A stretch of 64,000 nucleotides of DNA, from positions 124,001-188,000 of the forward strand of contig JAYZDS010000009.1 of the NCBI GenBank assembly GCA_036337715.1, in the 5' to 3' direction. Under the pieces are notes generated by a model that saw only the letters and a list, made by a program, of their open reading frames with translations, was not told the origin of the DNA and made no database searches. Source of the stretch: JAURNZ01 sp036337715. Its GTDB lineage: Bacteria > Pseudomonadota > Gammaproteobacteria > Comchoanobacterales > Comchoanobacteraceae. Both the position numbers and the translations under genes were made by a program. Shown here one piece after another: positions 8,784 through 17,902 of this stretch (its first letter is position 1; each line of letters begins with the position of its first letter).

Positions 8784-8908
8784 TTTTTTAAACTTAATAA
8801 CATATAAAACCAACCTCTACCAAAACATACCCCACTCCCCTTTTTTTTAATTAACTAAGATTCTTTCCCAAAAATTAATTTTTACATGAAAAACATTGTT
8901 TTATTGTA

Positions 8909-8914
8909 TATACT
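8909..8914 (+). promoter_or_regulatory. Candidate -10 box for prs, close to the start codon
   Basis: TATACT lies six bases before the ATG at 8921. No good -35 is found at normal spacing, so this is weak by itself. It is listed because the same geometry recurs at xseA, yceF, priA, tkt and pgk. Confidence 0.25.
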
Positions 8915-8920
8915 TTTTAA

Positions 8921-9865
8921 ATGATGAAAGATATGTTTATAATACACGGCAATACGAACGAAGCGCTCGCCCACACTGTCGCAAAATCTCTTAATTGTCA
9001 CATCATCAGCAACTGTGTAAAACGGTTTAGTGATGGAGAAGTTATGGTTGAAATCAATGAGAATGTTAGAGGCAAACATGCCTGCATCATTCAATCAACC
9101 TGCGACCCTGTAAACACATCCTTAATGGAAATATTATTAATTGCAGATGCACTCAAAAGGGCTTCTGTAACTTACATTACAGTTGTCATCCCTTATTTTG
9201 GATATGCTCGACAAGATAGGCGACCACGATCGTCGCGTGTTCCAATAAGTGCTAAACTAATAGCTAATTTAATCGCTGTAGCAGGCATTTCCAGGGTTGT
9301 AACTGTTGATTTACACGCCGACCAGATTCAAGGATTCTTTGATATCCCTGTTGATAATATTTATTTTTCAAAGCTTATCATGGAGGACTTAATCAATCAT
9401 CCTTCTAAAAACCCCGTGATCGTATCCCCAGATATTGGTGGGCTTGTTAGAGCAAGGTCTATTGCGAAACAATTTAAAGACAGTGATATTGCCATTGTCG
9501 ATAAACGAAGACAAAAAGCCAATCAAGTCGAAGTAATGAATATCATTGGTGATGTTAAAGATAAAGATTGTTTCATCATTGATGATATTGTTGATACCGC
9601 GGGCACGCTTTGCAAAGCTGCAGCCTTCTTAAAAGAGAAGGGCGCAAAAAAAATCATATCATATTGCACCCATCCAGTACTCTCTGGGAAAGCCATTGAA
9701 AACCTTGAAAACTCACCTATTGACACTTTAAAAGTAGCAAATTCTATTCCTTTAAACACAGAATCCAAAAAATCGTCTAAAATAGAAGTATTGGATATAG
9801 GACCAATGCTTGCTGAAACACTACATCGTATTAGTCTCAGTAAGTCGGTCAGTGATATGTTTTAA
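8921..9865 (+). CDS. prs: Ribose-phosphate pyrophosphokinase (PRPP synthetase)
   Basis: This 314-residue class I enzyme makes PRPP from ribose 5-phosphate and ATP, the entry to purine, pyrimidine, His, Trp and NAD synthesis. The family motifs are present: FSDGEVMVEINENVRG, YFGYARQDRR, the flexible-loop DLHADQIQGFF and the PRPP-binding DDIVDTAGTLCKAA. It heads the group prs-rplY-pth-ychF, with rplY 11 bases downstream. In-frame ATGs at 8924 and 8933 are also possible starts. Confidence 0.96.
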   Translation: MMKDMFIIHGNTNEALAHTVAKSLNCHIISNCVKRFSDGEVMVEINENVRGKHACIIQSTCDPVNTSLMEILLIADALKRASVTYITVVIPYFGYARQDRRPRSSRVPISAKLIANLIAVAGISRVVTVDLHADQIQGFFDIPVDNIYFSKLIMEDLINHPSKNPVIVSPDIGGLVRARSIAKQFKDSDIAIVDKRRQKANQVEVMNIIGDVKDKDCFIIDDIVDTAGTLCKAAAFLKEKGAKKIISYCTHPVLSGKAIENLENSPIDTLKVANSIPLNTESKKSSKIEVLDIGPMLAETLHRISLSKSVSDMF

Positions 9866-9876
9866 AGGAAGAAATC

Positions 9877-10560
9877 ATGAACAAACAAATTGAACTTAAG
9901 ACGGCCATAAGGTCAAGTAAAGCTAATTTAAAAGAATTTATACCTGCCGTAGTCTATGGTGGAAAAAGTCAAAATCAGCTTATTGAAATAGATACCAAGA
10001 CTATTGAACGCGTTTTTCACACAAATGCATTTCATACACATGTTATAAACTTAGTTATTGATAACAAAAAAACACCAGTTTTACTCAAAGATTGGCAATT
10101 AAATGCTATCAGTAGAAAAGTGACGCACATGGACTTTTTCAGAATTACCGCAAATAATCCTGTAGACATAGATGTACCAGTCAGAGTTATTGGTGAGGAT
10201 CAATGTACTGCAATTACCGATGAAAAAGGTGTTTTACAGCTTCATATGACTGAAATTAGTTCTCAATGTCTACCAAAAGATATTCCTGAGCATATTGATG
10301 TGGACATTAGCAACCTTGCCTTAAAAGAAAGCATTCATGCAAGCGACTTAACAGCACCATCTGGTGTAACTTTTAATATTCAAATTGATGAAACACACAA
10401 TCCAACAATCTTATCTATCCAACCACCAATCATTGAAGAGGTTGAAGAGGTTGAAGAGGTTGAAGAAGAAATGATAGCAGATGAAGCTCAGGTTGAAGCT
10501 AAAGAAGCTAATAATAATATTGAAACAACAACAGAAACAAAGGATAATGAATCGGAGTAA
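9877..10560 (+). CDS. rplY: Ribosomal protein bL25, long Ctc/TL5 form
   Basis: This 227-residue 5S rRNA-binding protein has the N-terminal L25 domain (FIPAVVYGGKSQ, LLKDWQLNAISRKVTHMDFFRI). The C-terminal TL5-type beta domain (VDIDVPVRVIGE, KDIPEHIDVDISNL) follows. The last ~40 residues are a highly acidic tail built from a short VEE repeat. An AAGGAAG precedes the ATG by about 6 bases. It lies between prs and pth, its usual place in gammaproteobacteria. Confidence 0.94.
   Translation: MNKQIELKTAIRSSKANLKEFIPAVVYGGKSQNQLIEIDTKTIERVFHTNAFHTHVINLVIDNKKTPVLLKDWQLNAISRKVTHMDFFRITANNPVDIDVPVRVIGEDQCTAITDEKGVLQLHMTEISSQCLPKDIPEHIDVDISNLALKESIHASDLTAPSGVTFNIQIDETHNPTILSIQPPIIEEVEEVEEVEEEMIADEAQVEAKEANNNIETTTETKDNESE
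10432..10467 (+). repeat. Nine-base tandem repeat coding for the acidic tail of bL25
   Basis: Four near-identical copies of GTTGAAGAG occur in a row; the first begins with A and the last ends GAA. They code for (I/V)EE units. Such a repeat can change in copy number by slippage without shifting the frame. Confidence 0.85.
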
Positions 10561-10581
10561 CCGTATCCAATATAGCCGAAT

Positions 10582-11148
10582 ATGATTAAACTGATGTGTG
10601 GCCTCGGAAACCCAGGCGCTAACTATACAAACACAAGACATAATGCTGGTCGCTGGTTAATCAATGCATTTGCACAAACCTTGAATACCACGCCTGTTAA
10701 GGAAAAAAAAGGTGGATACTGGCGCAGTGGAAAAATAGAAGACCAGACCATCTATTTTTTTGAATCCAGTGCTTATATGAACGAATGTGGCAAATCAATT
10801 GCCGACTTTGCTAGATATTATAAAATTAAAGCCGAAGAAATACTGATTGCCTATGACGAGCTTGCTTTAGATCCAGGTATTATAAAATTAAAACAGGGTG
10901 GGGGTAGCAATGGACATAATGGTATCAAAGATTGCATTAAGCATTTCGAAAAACCTGATTTTTATAGACTAAAAATTGGTATCGGAAGACCATTTGACAC
11001 TTCCATGACAAAAGATTACGTGTTAAAATCGCCTAATATTTCTGAAAAAGACCTTATTTACAACGCCATTGGTGAGACAATCACGCAAATGCACTTATTA
11101 GGACTTGGTCAATTTCAGCCATTCATGCATAATTTACATACGAGATAA
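10582..11148 (+). CDS. pth: Peptidyl-tRNA hydrolase
   Basis: This 188-residue enzyme releases peptides from tRNAs that have dropped off ribosomes. Visible signatures are GLGNPGANYTNTRHNAG near the N-terminus with the catalytic His, AYMNECGKSIADFARYY, AYDELALDPGIIKLKQGGGSNGHNGIK and KIGIGRPFD. It starts 21 bases after rplY and ends 5 bases before ychF, so it is in the same operon. Confidence 0.97.
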   Translation: MIKLMCGLGNPGANYTNTRHNAGRWLINAFAQTLNTTPVKEKKGGYWRSGKIEDQTIYFFESSAYMNECGKSIADFARYYKIKAEEILIAYDELALDPGIIKLKQGGGSNGHNGIKDCIKHFEKPDFYRLKIGIGRPFDTSMTKDYVLKSPNISEKDLIYNAIGETITQMHLLGLGQFQPFMHNLHTR

Positions 11149-11153
11149 TTAAT

Positions 11154-12236
11154 ATGGGCTTTAAATGTGGTATTGTTGGGCTTCCCAACGTTGGCAAATC
11201 AACTTTATTCAATGCATTGACTTCTGGTAAGGCAGTTGCAAGCAATTATCCATTTTGTACCATTGAGCCCAATGTTGGGATGGTTGCAGTACCAGACGAT
11301 AGGCTTAATCAAATTCAAAACATTGTTGAAAGCCAGCAGGTTATTCCAGCTTCAATGCATTTTGTAGATATTGCAGGCCTGGTTAAAAATGCTTCTAAGG
11401 GTGATGGACTTGGCAATCAATTCCTAGCAAACATAAGAGAAACGCAAGCCATCGCACATGTTGTAAGATGTTTTGACAATGATGACATTACCCATGTTGA
11501 AGGTAAAATTGACCCTTTGTCAGATGTTGAAATAATAGAAACAGAACTATTACTTTCTGACATGGAACGAGTAGAGAAACAAATTGAAAAAACAAAAAAA
11601 GTAGCCAAGTCTGGAAATAAAGAAGGCAAAGCTCATCTTGCGAAATTAGAAAACTTATTAAGCCTTTTAAGTGATTTTAACTTAGCAGATACATCAGAAG
11701 ACCAAAGAAGTTTAGCTAATGAACTTGGCTTACTTTCGTTTAAGCCAATCATGTATGTTGCAAACGTAGACGAAAAAAGCCTTGAGGGTAATGAATATGT
11801 TCACAAACTTCAAAGTTATGCAGCAAAACACGATAGACCATGCATTATTGTTTGCGCAAACATAGAAGCTGAATTGTCAGAGTTAAACCAAGAAGAACAA
11901 GTTGCATTCCTCGAAGATCTCGGTTTAAAAGAGTCTGGATTAAACAGATTGATACAGTGTGGTTATAATCTATTAAACCTACATAATTATTTTACCGCAG
12001 GCCCAAAAGAAATTAGAGCTTGGACAGTACCCATTGGAACCAATGCGCAACTAGCAGCTAAGGTGATTCATACTGATTTTTATAAAAAATTTATTAGAGC
12101 AGAAGTAATCAGCTTTCAGCACTTCATTAGTGATGGCGGTACGCAGCAAGCCAAGCAGAAAGGACATCTACAAGTAGAGGGCAAAGATTATACTGTGAAA
12201 AACGGGGATATAATCTACTTTTTAATAGGGAAATAA
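11154..12236 (+). CDS. ychF: Redox-regulated ATPase YchF (Obg-like)
   Basis: This 360-residue TRAFAC-class protein hydrolyses ATP and associates with ribosomes. It has the P-loop GLPNVGKST, the switch-II segment FVDIAGLVKNASKGDGLGNQFL, a central coiled coil and the C-terminal TGS domain (GPKEIRAWTVPIGTNAQLAAKVIHTDF). The length is normal for the family. It is the last gene of the prs-rplY-pth-ychF group. Confidence 0.97.
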   Translation: MGFKCGIVGLPNVGKSTLFNALTSGKAVASNYPFCTIEPNVGMVAVPDDRLNQIQNIVESQQVIPASMHFVDIAGLVKNASKGDGLGNQFLANIRETQAIAHVVRCFDNDDITHVEGKIDPLSDVEIIETELLLSDMERVEKQIEKTKKVAKSGNKEGKAHLAKLENLLSLLSDFNLADTSEDQRSLANELGLLSFKPIMYVANVDEKSLEGNEYVHKLQSYAAKHDRPCIIVCANIEAELSELNQEEQVAFLEDLGLKESGLNRLIQCGYNLLNLHNYFTAGPKEIRAWTVPIGTNAQLAAKVIHTDFYKKFIRAEVISFQHFISDGGTQQAKQKGHLQVEGKDYTVKNGDIIYFLIGK

Positions 12237-12362
12237 ACCCCATAAAACATAACAAAAAACTTACATCTGCGCACTATAATCCATAAAAACGTACTTTTTT
12301 ACGCACAACGCAAAGAACCATTAACCCTTGCTTTAACTGTATCTATTTAAGCATAATTATAA

Positions 12363-13547
12363 ATGGAGGAGCTGAGAGACTTATTAATGATCGATCACCC
12401 TATGGAACAGAATGCTGATGCTGCGTCATTGATCCCATATTTGGATTGTATGTCAGGCAACTTAAAATTAGCATGTAAAGAAATTGATAGTCAACAGTCT
12501 TGTTTATTTATTACAGGCAACACTGGTTCAGGAAAATCTACCCTGGCAAAAATGCTTCTGTATCATTACGAAACCGCTCATCTTATATCAGGAAATCAGG
12601 GCACCAGTGTTCATAACATCACAAAGTTTATCGCAACACACTTGGGCTTTAACCTATATAGTAATTCCGAAGAACATACAAACAGAGGGACACAGCTGCT
12701 CAATCAACTTAAGCAAGCAAGTAGCGAGTGCCTTTTTATCATTGACGATGCTCACTTAATTCCTGGAAGCGCATTATCTGTTATCATGCAGCTAATTGAC
12801 ATTCAGCCATGCGTTCGTTTTATCTTAATAGGGGATAACCATTTTCTCGATAAAGCGAATGCTTTATCTGTTGGTACCTATAAAAAAAACCACTTTGAAA
12901 TAGAACCACTTAATTATAAAGAAACAAAACTTCTTCTTGCGAATCAATATCAAATAAAGCTAAGTGCTCGTAAACTTAAACAGCTTTTAATTGAAACACA
13001 AGGAAACCCAAAAAAGATAAAGGATTACATCAAAAAAAAGGACCACCTCAAAAAAATTAATTTTAAAGTTTATTTCCGCCAAATTACAAAATACAGCAAA
13101 GACTTTTTTTTAATGCTTGTGGGCGCCTTAATTCTCGCCTCGGGATATTTCACATTTCAACATTTTTTTATTCCACAAAAAAGCAATATTAACATTGTTG
13201 TAAATAAACAAACACCGAGCTTAAAAGAAGATTTCTCTCCTGCAGTCTGTTATCCAAATGTGTCTATTACTGAAAAAGCAAATAGTCTCAATAGCAATGT
13301 GCCTTTATATGTTGTTCAATTATTGAGTGTAAAAAAACCCAGCAGCATTCAAAACATTTCAAAATCATTAAAAACTGTACCATTCAAGCCTGTAATGATA
13401 AAAAATAAAAAAAGTGGATTATATACACTTTATTATGGTCCTTTTTTTACACGTGAAGATGCAAAAGAAGTATTGGCTAACTTACCAGAAGGAATTAAAT
13501 CGCTTAATCCATGGATAAGACCAATCAACCAAGCTGACTTAGCATAG
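12363..13547 (+). CDS. DamX-like protein: AAA ATPase domain, membrane helix, SPOR domain
   Basis: This 394-residue protein begins with an ExeA/GspA-type ATPase domain: Walker A TGNTGSGKST at 51-60 and Walker B CLFIIDDAH at 123-131. One membrane helix (248-270) follows, then a linker, and a C-terminal SPOR domain (about 313-387: LYVVQLLSVKK...GLYTLYYGPFFTREDAKEVLANL). SPOR domains bind denuded septal peptidoglycan, so a role in cell division or envelope biogenesis is likely. In relatives damX follows pilMNOPQ-aroKB; here it is about 5.6 kb from the secretin locus. The start is uncertain (ATG at 12363 or 12387) because no clear Shine-Dalgarno is seen. Confidence 0.85.
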   Translation: MEELRDLLMIDHPMEQNADAASLIPYLDCMSGNLKLACKEIDSQQSCLFITGNTGSGKSTLAKMLLYHYETAHLISGNQGTSVHNITKFIATHLGFNLYSNSEEHTNRGTQLLNQLKQASSECLFIIDDAHLIPGSALSVIMQLIDIQPCVRFILIGDNHFLDKANALSVGTYKKNHFEIEPLNYKETKLLLANQYQIKLSARKLKQLLIETQGNPKKIKDYIKKKDHLKKINFKVYFRQITKYSKDFFLMLVGALILASGYFTFQHFFIPQKSNINIVVNKQTPSLKEDFSPAVCYPNVSITEKANSLNSNVPLYVVQLLSVKKPSSIQNISKSLKTVPFKPVMIKNKKSGLYTLYYGPFFTREDAKEVLANLPEGIKSLNPWIRPINQADLA

Positions 13548-14825
13548 TTTTTTTAGAACCATAAAATAATGACCATCCATCTCAGTAGTTGGTAATATTT
13601 GCCAACCAAATTCATCTTTAAATCCTGCTGGTAATATAACATCTACCGTTTTAGCATTTAAAGACTCAGACAAGAAAGCGCCTATTTGTAAACTATTTTC
13701 TTCTTTCAGAATAGAACACGTTGAATAAATCATATGACCGCCCACTTCTAGCTTCGCCCAAAGCTTATTAAGTAGTACTTTTTGAATTGAACATAATTTA
13801 TTCAAATCCCAAGGATTAAATTTCTTTTCAGGGTGCCTTTTGACAACTCCGGAGCCAGAACATGGGGCATCCAGCATTATCAAATCATAAGTTTCAGCAG
13901 GGCCACTTTCCCCAGAGCACCAATCCTTTTCCAACAAATCAATCTTATTCTGTTTTGTGTAACTAGATAAATTTTCTTTTAAAATATTTAATCTACCTGG
14001 ATCAATGTCTGCACAGGTTAAATGGATATTTGGAAAATCTCTTAAAAGTATAAAAGATTTGCCTCCTGGTGCCGCACATGCGTCTAGTACCTTGCCTGGG
14101 GAGGGAAGTTGTTTTAAAATTAAATGCATCATCTGTGCTGATAAATCTTGGATGTAACCAATATTTGGTTGATGATTAATCATGTCTGAAAGAACGGTTT
14201 GATTATTTAATTTTAGGGCTGTATCAATTAAACCTGACTCCGAAACTAAACCTTCATACTTTTCCTTTAACTTACCACACTCATTAAAGTTGTATACATT
14301 TAGCCATTTAACTGGAATGGCTTGATTTGAAACTACAATCTCAAGCCATTGGTTTGGCCAGCTATTCTTTATAGCTTTAATCATCCAGCCAGGGTGTGCA
14401 ATGATTAAACTTTGCTTTGTTTTATAAAGATTGTGAAATGTTTCTTTCTCTTCTAAATAACGTCTTAAAACTTTATTTACAAGACCCGCTGCCCATTGAT
14501 AGTTCATTTTTTTTGCCAACTCAACTGAGTGTTTGACAATAAAATGGTCTGGCTCTTTAATATGGTCAATTCTCACTAACCCAATGATGATTAGAAGCTC
14601 TAATGAGCGATGTTTTCTTTTTAATGGTTTCGTCAATAGTTGATTGGTGACTTCGAGGTATCTAAAATACCATCGTAGGGTTTGTTTTGTGATGTCCCAA
14701 AAATAATGTGGGTTTTGATGAAAATCAGCATGCTTCTTTTTTAAATAGTGCTTTTTATCAACAACTTGAATTAAACACTGAATTATTATAATATAATTAG
14801 TATAGTGATCATTGTTATTAGTCAA
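13539..14825 (-). CDS. rsmB: 16S rRNA (cytosine-967-C5)-methyltransferase
   Basis: This 428-residue enzyme has an N-terminal NusB-like helical domain and a C-terminal SAM-dependent methyltransferase domain. The motifs are YIQDLSAQMMHLIL, VLDACAAPGGKS, the first catalytic-region Cys in DAPCSGSGVVKRHPE, and the second in YSTCSILKEEN. It appears to start with TTG, as no in-frame ATG is found near the expected N-terminus. It overlaps the damX-like gene by 9 bases (convergent). fmt is not adjacent as it often is elsewhere. Confidence 0.93.
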   Translation of the reverse strand: MTNNNDHYTNYIIIIQCLIQVVDKKHYLKKKHADFHQNPHYFWDITKQTLRWYFRYLEVTNQLLTKPLKRKHRSLELLIIIGLVRIDHIKEPDHFIVKHSVELAKKMNYQWAAGLVNKVLRRYLEEKETFHNLYKTKQSLIIAHPGWMIKAIKNSWPNQWLEIVVSNQAIPVKWLNVYNFNECGKLKEKYEGLVSESGLIDTALKLNNQTVLSDMINHQPNIGYIQDLSAQMMHLILKQLPSPGKVLDACAAPGGKSFILLRDFPNIHLTCADIDPGRLNILKENLSSYTKQNKIDLLEKDWCSGESGPAETYDLIMLDAPCSGSGVVKRHPEKKFNPWDLNKLCSIQKVLLNKLWAKLEVGGHMIYSTCSILKEENSLQIGAFLSESLNAKTVDVILPAGFKDEFGWQILPTTEMDGHYFMVLKKLC

Positions 14826-14888
14826 TTTGAACTACCCATTTAAAAAATTTTATTACAATGTATCCACACTATCAGATATAGGAGCAAC

Positions 14889-15476
14889 ATGCACACATTA
14901 CCACCGTTACCATACGAAAAAGACGCGCTTGAACCATTGATTTCAGCTGAAACGTTAGACTATCATTACGGCAAGCATCACAAAACTTATGTTGACAAAC
15001 TAAATGTTTTAATTGAAAACACACCTTTCAAGGATAAAGATTTGATAGAAATCATCAAAAATTCTGAAGGTCCGATTTTCAATAATGCTGCGCAAATCTG
15101 GAACCATACTTTTTATTGGCATTGTTTAACCCCAGAAAAAAACACCAAACCTTCTAAAGAATTGATGGCGTCTATTATCGCTAGTTTTGGTTCCTTCGAA
15201 AGCTTCCAAAAACAATTCAAAGAACATGCAATGAACAACTTTGGTTCTGGTTGGACATGGCTGGTTGCTGATAAAAACAAGCAATTAAGCATCGTTGATA
15301 CCTCAAATGCTCACTCGCCAATTAGCGGCGAAACCTATCATCCATTGATGACCTGTGATGTTTGGGAACATGCATATTACATTGATGCTCGTAACAACCG
15401 AGCCCAATATTTGGAAAACTATATGGAACTTGTTAATTGGACATTTGTAAATGAACAGTTCAATTCGCAAAAATAA
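14889..15476 (+). CDS. sodB: Superoxide dismutase [Fe]
   Basis: This 195-residue enzyme converts superoxide to hydrogen peroxide and oxygen. Metal ligands of the family are in HYGKHHKTYVDKLN, NHTFYWHCL and DVWEHAYYIDARNNRAQY. The pattern (short form, GSGWTWLV) fits the iron-dependent type. An AGGAG lies five bases before the ATG. A ferredoxin gene follows after 5 bases. It lacks a signal peptide and so should be cytoplasmic. Confidence 0.95.
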   Translation: MHTLPPLPYEKDALEPLISAETLDYHYGKHHKTYVDKLNVLIENTPFKDKDLIEIIKNSEGPIFNNAAQIWNHTFYWHCLTPEKNTKPSKELMASIIASFGSFESFQKQFKEHAMNNFGSGWTWLVADKNKQLSIVDTSNAHSPISGETYHPLMTCDVWEHAYYIDARNNRAQYLENYMELVNWTFVNEQFNSQK

Positions 15477-15481
15477 ATAAC

Positions 15482-15727
15482 ATGTCTCTAAAAATTAATG
15501 ATGAATGTATAAATTGCGATGTTTGCGAACCTGTTTGTCCAAACGAAGCCATTTATATGGGAACAGATATTTATGAAATTGATCCTAGCCTTTGCACCGA
15601 GTGTGTAGGTCACCACGATGAACCTCAATGCATGGTTTTTTGCCCTGTTGCATGCATTGAAACAGGGAAAGAAGAGACTGAATCAACACTCTTAGCACGT
15701 TATCGTTCATTATCAGAACTAGGTTGA
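15482..15727 (+). CDS. 2[4Fe-4S] ferredoxin of the Allochromatium (YfhL) type
   Basis: This 81-residue electron carrier has two cluster motifs: C-x2-C-x2-C-x3-CP near the N-terminus and C-x2-C-x8-C-x3-CP in the middle. The eight-residue insertion in the second motif and the C-terminal extension mark the Alvin-type ferredoxins. The gene follows sodB closely and its 3' end overlaps mutM by 28 bases on the other strand. Confidence 0.95.
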   Translation: MSLKINDECINCDVCEPVCPNEAIYMGTDIYEIDPSLCTECVGHHDEPQCMVFCPVACIETGKEETESTLLARYRSLSELG

Positions 15728-16527
15728 CAACAAGGACAATAAAAGCTCGATCTCTGTGCTATCACCATACGATTAATCATCGTACCACATTCAGTGCATG
15801 GTAAGCCTTCTCTGCCGTACACCAAAAGTGATTGTTTAAAATACCCGGGGTTTTCTTTACCTGAAACAAAATCTCTCAGCGTAGTGCCACCTTTTTCAAT
15901 AGATTTTTTTAAAATGTTTTTTATTTCTATGATCATTTTTTCACTGACTTCTTTTGATACCAGTGACGCTTTTGTCATTGGGTGTAACTTAACCTTAAAT
16001 AATACTTCATTTGCATAAATATTGCCTACACCTACCACATTTTTTTGATCCATCAGAACTTGCTTGATCGAGCGTGACGACATTTTAAGCTTTTCATAAA
16101 AATTTGTTTTGTTAAATTCTTTAGAGAGCGGTTCAGGCCCCCATTTATCCATTTTTTCTTTCCATCCTTCGTTGTACATCACAACAAACCCAAACCGTCT
16201 AGGATCATGGTATATAAGGCTATGGTTGCCTTCAAATCTCAACACAACATGGTCATGTTTTTTTTTAGTTTTGTCGCTCGCATTTTCAACCCTTAAACTT
16301 CCGCTCATTCCCAAATGAACCAATAGTTTCTTTATACCAAAATTAAAAATAAGATATTTTGCTCGTCTTTCTATATTCAAACAACGAAGCCCAACCAAAG
16401 TGTCGCTGGAAAAATCAAAAGGGTAGCGTAACTTTTTATTAGACATATTAATTGATAAAAGACGTTTGTCTTTTACATAATTAATCACACCCAATCTTGT
16501 GGTTTCTACTTCTGGTAACTCTGGCAT
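15700..16527 (-). CDS. mutM: Formamidopyrimidine-DNA glycosylase
   Basis: This 275-residue bifunctional glycosylase/AP lyase removes 8-oxoguanine and FaPy lesions. The mature N-terminus PELPEVETTR supplies the catalytic Pro and Glu. The helix-two-turn-helix region (KQVLMDQKNVVGVGNIYANEVLF) and the C-terminal zinc finger (CTECGTMINRMVIAQRSSFYCPCCQ) are intact. It diverges from the Maf-family gene with only 30 bases between the start codons. Confidence 0.96.
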   Translation of the reverse strand: MPELPEVETTRLGVINYVKDKRLLSINMSNKKLRYPFDFSSDTLVGLRCLNIERRAKYLIFNFGIKKLLVHLGMSGSLRVENASDKTKKKHDHVVLRFEGNHSLIYHDPRRFGFVVMYNEGWKEKMDKWGPEPLSKEFNKTNFYEKLKMSSRSIKQVLMDQKNVVGVGNIYANEVLFKVKLHPMTKASLVSKEVSEKMIIEIKNILKKSIEKGGTTLRDFVSGKENPGYFKQSLLVYGREGLPCTECGTMINRMVIAQRSSFYCPCCQPSSDNER

Positions 16528-16544
16528 ATTTTCAACAATACAAT

Positions 16545-16550
16545 TATGAT
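16545..16550 (+). promoter_or_regulatory. Candidate -10 box for the Maf-family gene
   Basis: TATGAT lies seven bases before the ATG at 16558, inside the 30-base gap to mutM. No convincing -35 is seen. It is part of a recurring layout with the -10 next to the start codon. Confidence 0.25.
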
Positions 16551-16557
16551 ATAGGTT

Positions 16558-17142
16558 ATGGAATTTTTAAATGAAAAATATATTTTGGCATCTGGATCGC
16601 CAATGCGTCAACAAATACTTAAACAATTAAGTATCGCGTTTACCATCCAACCGAGTAATATTGATGAAACACCAAAAGAAGCTGAAACGCCAGAACAGTT
16701 GGTTGTTCGACTTGGCAAAGAGAAGTGCGAAGGAGTCCTTAATTTAAACCCTGATGCCGTTGTCATTGCTGGAGATCAAATTTTAACATTTGACAATGAA
16801 ATTATTGGCAAACCAAAAACACAAGCCAACGCAAGAAAACAGCTGACTTTATGCAGTGGAAAATGTGTTACTTCCTTAGCCAATATCAGTATCGGATATA
16901 AAGAAAAAGTGTTGCAAAAAACATCTATTTGTAAAATCAAATATAGGTTACTTAACGAAGAAACAATCGAAAGCTATATTCAAGATGAAGCTTGTTTAGA
17001 ATGTGCAGGCGCGCTTAGAGTAGAAAGCAATGGCATACTACTAATTGAGAGTATTGAATCAGATGATCCGTTTTCAATATATGGCATGCCAATGATTGCA
17101 ACTGCAGAATTACTGGAACATCACGGCTTAGTTAAGCTTTAG
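16558..17142 (+). CDS. Maf-family nucleoside triphosphate pyrophosphatase, YceF type
   Basis: This 194-residue protein has the Maf signatures LASGSPMRQQIL at the N-terminus, AGDQILTFDNEIIGKP in the middle and AGALRVESNGILLIESIESDDPFSIYGMPMIA at the end. The last segment resembles YceF-type proteins, which hydrolyse modified nucleotides such as m7GTP. The role is thus nucleotide-pool sanitation. Substrate specificity is an inference from that one segment. Confidence 0.87.
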   Translation: MEFLNEKYILASGSPMRQQILKQLSIAFTIQPSNIDETPKEAETPEQLVVRLGKEKCEGVLNLNPDAVVIAGDQILTFDNEIIGKPKTQANARKQLTLCSGKCVTSLANISIGYKEKVLQKTSICKIKYRLLNEETIESYIQDEACLECAGALRVESNGILLIESIESDDPFSIYGMPMIATAELLEHHGLVKL

Positions 17143-17902
17143 GCCAACCAAACAAAGTTTGAAAATTAGCGGTAGTTTTGGCAGCAACTTCCTCAAAAGG
17201 GATGTTTTTTAATTCTGCAACCGTTTGTGCGACATAATATACATATGCTGGTTGGTTTTCGCGACCTCTGTAAGGTACAGGTGCTAAATAAGGGCTATCT
17301 GTTTCTATCAACATTTTTTCAAGAGGCACATATTTAACAACCTCTTTTAAATCTGTTGCATTTTTAAAAGAAATAATCCCTGAAAAAGATATGTATGCAC
17401 CTAAATCTAAACACGCTTTTGCCATAGACAAACTTTCGGTAAAACAATGAATAATTACCCTATCATGAGGCGTATCTCTTAATATGGCTACAGTATCCTC
17501 CGGAGCAGATCTGGAATGAACAATGACAGGGCATTTGTGTTCTTTAGCAAGATTAATTTGGCATTCAAAGAATTTCTTTTGAAGGCGCTCATGTTCTTTT
17601 GTGTAATAATAATCAAGACCTGTTTCACCAACTCCGATAAAACGTGATCTTTTTTCACGTATAAGCTCCGAAATGTGTTTTAAATCTTCTAACGTATGAT
17701 TATGAACATCACAAGGATGTATCCCAAGTGTCGCAGAAATCATTGGGTAGCTATCAACTATCTTGTTTAGATCATCAATATCTGACCGTTCAACACAAAT
17801 GGAGAGCATGTGATTAACACCCTTTAATTCTGCCTCATTAACAACTTCATCAATAGTGCGTTTTTTTAAGTGGTTTATATGGCAATGAGAATCAATCAGC
17901 AT
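17132..17902 (-). CDS. TatD-family metal-dependent deoxyribonuclease
   Basis: This ~256-residue TIM-barrel hydrolase begins MLIDSHCHI, giving the HxH metal pair. Further metal ligands are in GVGETGLDYYY, VIVHSRSAPEDT, IIHCFTES and LIETDSPYLAPVPYRGRENQPAYV. It resembles YcfH/TatD. The ATG at 17902 was chosen because it puts DSHCH at the family position; a longer frame would run into the MFS gene. It overlaps the upstream MFS gene by 11 bases and the Maf gene by 11 bases at the other end. Confidence 0.93.
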   Translation of the reverse strand: MLIDSHCHINHLKKRTIDEVVNEAELKGVNHMLSICVERSDIDDLNKIVDSYPMISATLGIHPCDVHNHTLEDLKHISELIREKRSRFIGVGETGLDYYYTKEHERLQKKFFECQINLAKEHKCPVIVHSRSAPEDTVAILRDTPHDRVIIHCFTESLSMAKACLDLGAYISFSGIISFKNATDLKEVVKYVPLEKMLIETDSPYLAPVPYRGRENQPAYVYYVAQTVAELKNIPFEEVAAKTTANFQTLFGWPKA

